Assembly (NCBI RefSeq): GCF_011045125.1
Contig: NZ_JAAKZF010000048.1
Coordinates: 1 to 42,406 of the forward strand
Reading direction: 5' to 3'
Source: Allomesorhizobium camelthorni
GTDB lineage: Bacteria; Pseudomonadota; Alphaproteobacteria; Rhizobiales; Rhizobiaceae
Length of the DNA stretch: 42,406 nt
The notes beneath the pieces are model-generated. The model saw only the letters and a list, made by a program, of their open reading frames with translations. It made no database searches and was not told the DNA's origin. The position numbers were made by a program, and so were the translations under genes. Shown here piece after piece: positions 40,231-42,406 of this stretch. Position 1 is the stretch's first letter. The number at the start of each line of letters is the position of its first letter.

Positions 40231-42406
40231 GGGGGGGTAGAATGGCCGTTCTTGCGATTTTGTTCTCCTCCGCAAAGTCGGAGGCGTAGCGTTGGCCGCT
40301 TTTGCCCTCCCCGTCGACATAGGTGACGACTACGTCCTCCCGCCGATCAGTAAGCTTCTTGCGGGTGGGCACCCCGAGTTGCTCACGGAGAACCTGTCCC
40401 GCAGTCCGCAGGCGCTGCAGATTTTCCTCCACGCTAACGACCCGAACCGCCTTGAGCAGCGTGAAGAGCAGCCGCTGTTCACGGTTGGTTTGACGTTGCG
40501 ACAGCCAGGCTCTGACACGTTCCGGACCAACGAGTGTTCCGCGGTATGGCGGCCAACCACTCGTCAGGCTCACGATCTCTTCGGGCAGGACCTGCGCGTC
40601 GTCCTCGAGCTGTTGGTCGATGCTCGCCAGTTCCTCTCCAAGACGATCGTTGGCGACACGGCTCAGACCCACGCCCATTAGCCAAAGACGGAAAATGGGC
40701 AGCTTTAAATCGTACACGCCCCCCATCTCGCTTAGGACGTCTCGCGCGACCATGTCGCCGAGCAGTGACCCAAGCTCAGCCTTCGTGAGTTGTGTGGCCC
40801 CACGCTGGCTCCAGATGCTTTCCAGTGTTGGCTCTTCCCCCGCGCGAAGGCATCGCGCAATAGCGGCGAGCGTACGACGGCGCTTCAGCGCAACGACCTC
40901 GCGCTCCTCCATCGGGCTGTAAATCCCGTCCTGCCAGAGATGTGCAAATTGGTTGCTCTCGAACGTCGATATACGCGCGTTGATCGCTGCTCGGACCTCC
41001 TCGGCGGTAATGTCTGCATCCCGCTCACTGACGGCGCGTGTCATCACCTCTTTGCAGACAGCTTTCGCGAAGTATGGATTGCCGCTGCTATAGTTGAAAA
41101 CTTCCGAGATGGCATCCAAATGCCATTCCAGTACTCCCTCCGAGGGTTGCCGGACAAGTCTCTCGAAGTCTTCCCATTCAGCCGCACGCGAAAAATAGGT
41201 TAGGTTCACCCGCGAGAAGCGGTTCAGCTTCTGTCCCTGACGGTCCATCACGTATGGCATGTTCTCGCCGCCGACGAGGAGCAAGCAGATGTTCGGCGTG
41301 GCAGTGAGAGCCCGGATGTTGGCGAAAAACGTCTCGGCGAGGTTGCCCTGAAGGTAGAGATCTTGGGCGATGTCATCGAACTCGTCGAGGATGATGACGA
41401 ACCGGCGCTCCTGGTCGAGCCCGTGGACATTCTGCGATAGTTTGACAAGCGGGGCCAGCGTGCCGTCATAGACGCCTGGCTCGAAGCCGCCGCTATCAGG
41501 CAAGGCACCAAGGATGAACCGCTCAACCTCGCTGCCGAGGTTCTTAATTGTGGTGCGGGAGTCCTCGGCTGCTATGTTTCCCCAGAGTATGTAAAGCTTG
41601 TGCAGTTTGCGGAATGGATCATTCCGCATCGCCTCGTCCGCGGCGGTCTGGGCTAGTGACGTCTTCCCCACCCGCTTTTGTCCATCGATGTAGGTCGGCT
41701 CCATTGGGGTTTGGAGGATGCGCGAAACTAGAGTGTGCACCTGCTCCCGACGTCCGATGAACCGCCCACCTTGTGCCGGTGCCTCGGCATATGGGTTGAT
41801 GTATTTGTAACGGCGCCAATCAATATCCGCCCGCTGGGCCAGCACACGCACCTCGAGCAGATCTTCGCTCGGTTTAGAACTGCCCAGCTCGCCCCAGATG
41901 ATGTGCAGATCGGCGGCGAAAGTATCGCAGGGCTCAACAACCATCACTTTGAAAGGTATCGAGAACTCGCCAGGCGCGACTGCGCCCAACCCTATCTGCT
42001 CGTCCTCGATCAACACATGTTCGCTCGAGCTGGTAATCTTCACGGTTACCCCCGTCGCGGTGCCCGGCCCTCGGTTGCGCATAGGCACTACGACCCTGAG
42101 CACGCGCTCGGCTTCGTGGAGAGGGTAGCGCTTTTGCAGCTCAACACCCGCTGTCGCCCGTTCGAGGGTGCACCGAAATTTAGCGCGGACCCCTGCCAGC
42201 AAGTCCTCAATCGTTTGGGCCGCATGATCTAAAAATGGAACGAGATGGTCCGAAGTTAGGAATGAGGGACGGTCGGCAGCCATCTGCCTGATCAATACGA
42301 TCTCTCGCTGGCATGAATCGACATCCTCGCCAAGAGTCCCCTCCAAGCGTTGGATTCGTGCGACACGCGCGATTAGTGCGTCTACGGCTTCGGTGACCTC
42401 ACCAAT
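40175..42406 (-). CDS. AAA/STAND-type ATPase with Ig-like and winged-helix domains; 5' partial, frameshifted at 3' end
   Basis: The frame is open to the window edge (42406), so the true start lies outside. Numbered from the TTG at 42346: residues 1-75 form a helical, probably coiled part, and 80-170 a beta-sandwich (LRVVVPMRNRGPGTATGVTV, GLGAVAPGEFSIPFKV) resembling CARDB/Ig-like domains. FIGRREQV (196-203) introduces the ATPase, with Walker A GQKRVGKTS (222-230) and Walker B FVIILDEFDD (316-325). After the helical lid, residues 560-700 look like a winged-helix region (RVRAWLSQRQTNREQRLLFT, VVVTYVDGEGKSG). At the C7 run (40231-40237) one extra base shifts the frame. With six Cs it would continue into the phosphoribosyltransferase part as one ~880-residue protein. 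Probably a defence NTPase. Confidence 0.78.
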   Translation of the reverse strand: MGEVTEAVDALIARVARIQRLEGTLGEDVDSCQREIVLIRQMAADRPSFLTSDHLVPFLDHAAQTIEDLLAGVRAKFRCTLERATAGVELQKRYPLHEAERVLRVVVPMRNRGPGTATGVTVKITSSSEHVLIEDEQIGLGAVAPGEFSIPFKVMVVEPCDTFAADLHIIWGELGSSKPSEDLLEVRVLAQRADIDWRRYKYINPYAEAPAQGGRFIGRREQVHTLVSRILQTPMEPTYIDGQKRVGKTSLAQTAADEAMRNDPFRKLHKLYILWGNIAAEDSRTTIKNLGSEVERFILGALPDSGGFEPGVYDGTLAPLVKLSQNVHGLDQERRFVIILDEFDDIAQDLYLQGNLAETFFANIRALTATPNICLLLVGGENMPYVMDRQGQKLNRFSRVNLTYFSRAAEWEDFERLVRQPSEGVLEWHLDAISEVFNYSSGNPYFAKAVCKEVMTRAVSERDADITAEEVRAAINARISTFESNQFAHLWQDGIYSPMEEREVVALKRRRTLAAIARCLRAGEEPTLESIWSQRGATQLTKAELGSLLGDMVARDVLSEMGGVYDLKLPIFRLWLMGVGLSRVANDRLGEELASIDQQLEDDAQVLPEEIVSLTSGWPPYRGTLVGPERVRAWLSQRQTNREQRLLFTLLKAVRVVSVEENLQRLRTAGQVLREQLGVPTRKKLTDRREDVVVTYVDGEGKSGQRYASDFAEENKIARTAILPPLLVREGFSRIQPKGCRAP
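40231..40237. other. G7/C7 homopolymer at frameshift point
   Basis: Seven Gs on the plus strand (CTA-CCCCCCC-TCC on the coding strand). With seven Cs the ATPase frame reads RTAILPPLLVREGF and soon stops. With six it reads RTAILPPSSFEKAF and joins the phosphoribosyltransferase frame. It could be a true mutation, a sequencing error or a slippery site. Confidence 0.75.

Noticed and set aside
1-42406. CRISPR array
   Set aside because: No regularly spaced 25-40-base repeats with unique spacers were seen; the short repeats near 7.5 kb and at the att copies are too short and too few.

Overview
The window is GC-rich chromosomal DNA of an alphaproteobacterium, most likely a Rhizobiales member close to Mesorhizobium. 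The evidence is family-level recognition: two DUF982 genes (a family found mostly in rhizobia), a MetH tail, a rhizobial-type inositol dehydrogenase, MocR and PaiB genes, and the codon use. No database search was possible.

Layout. (1) 1-5.5 kb looks like core chromosome: the 3' end of metH, a frameshifted imuA scrap, an intact GGDEF-EAL protein, idhA/iolG with the truncated end of a TIM-barrel isomerase beside it, and a conserved hypothetical protein. (2) 5.5-9 kb is a gene graveyard. Broken pieces of a CMD/AhpD-like protein, a tyrosine integrase, a nitroreductase, a Crp/Fnr regulator, an IS6 transposase, alanine racemase, PhzF and a pyruvate dehydrogenase-type E1 abut each other, with two apparently intact DUF982 genes among them. 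Near 7.5-7.85 kb lies a tRNA 3' end flanked by repeated 10-mers, which looks like an integrase attachment region. (3) 9-15.25 kb is a two-arm amino-acid cluster. A MOSC protein and a ferredoxin-type reductase (once followed by the E1 gene) and a MocR regulator read leftwards. A Cys/Met-metabolism PLP enzyme, a DapA-like lyase and a PaiB-like flavoprotein read rightwards.

(4) 15.3-16.3 kb holds an IS110 fragment and a 111-bp att-like sequence that recurs, about 79% identical, at 35.76-35.87 kb. (5) 16.4-28.2 kb is a run of detoxification-type genes: HxlR, isochorismatase-like, alpha/beta hydrolase, XapX, Tat-exported amidohydrolase, DoxX, MFS exporter with an ABM-like tail, a VOC dioxygenase-carboxylesterase fusion, two SDRs with an AraC regulator between them, and a GlcG/HbpS protein. 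DoxX, VOC and the MhqD-like hydrolase recall the cat/mhq quinone-response genes of Bacillus. A 31-bp repeat lies on each side of the run. (6) 28.5-35.4 kb is more AT-rich at its start and holds a secreted protein, a small membrane protein and a 1,712-codon nuclease-STAND protein resembling Avs antiphage sensors.

(7) 35.7-37.3 kb holds the att copy, an intact tyrosine integrase and an AlpA-like excisionase. (8) 37.3-42.4 kb holds a JAMM/JAB protease remnant, an IS1380 element and a large AAA ATPase-wHTH-phosphoribosyltransferase protein, split by one extra base in a G7/C7 run and cut by the window edge. Regions 4-8 therefore look like stacked integrative elements carrying chemical-stress and phage-defence cargo. 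The best candidates for something undescribed are the nuclease-STAND gene with its two small neighbours and the Ig-like/AAA/wHTH/PRTase protein.
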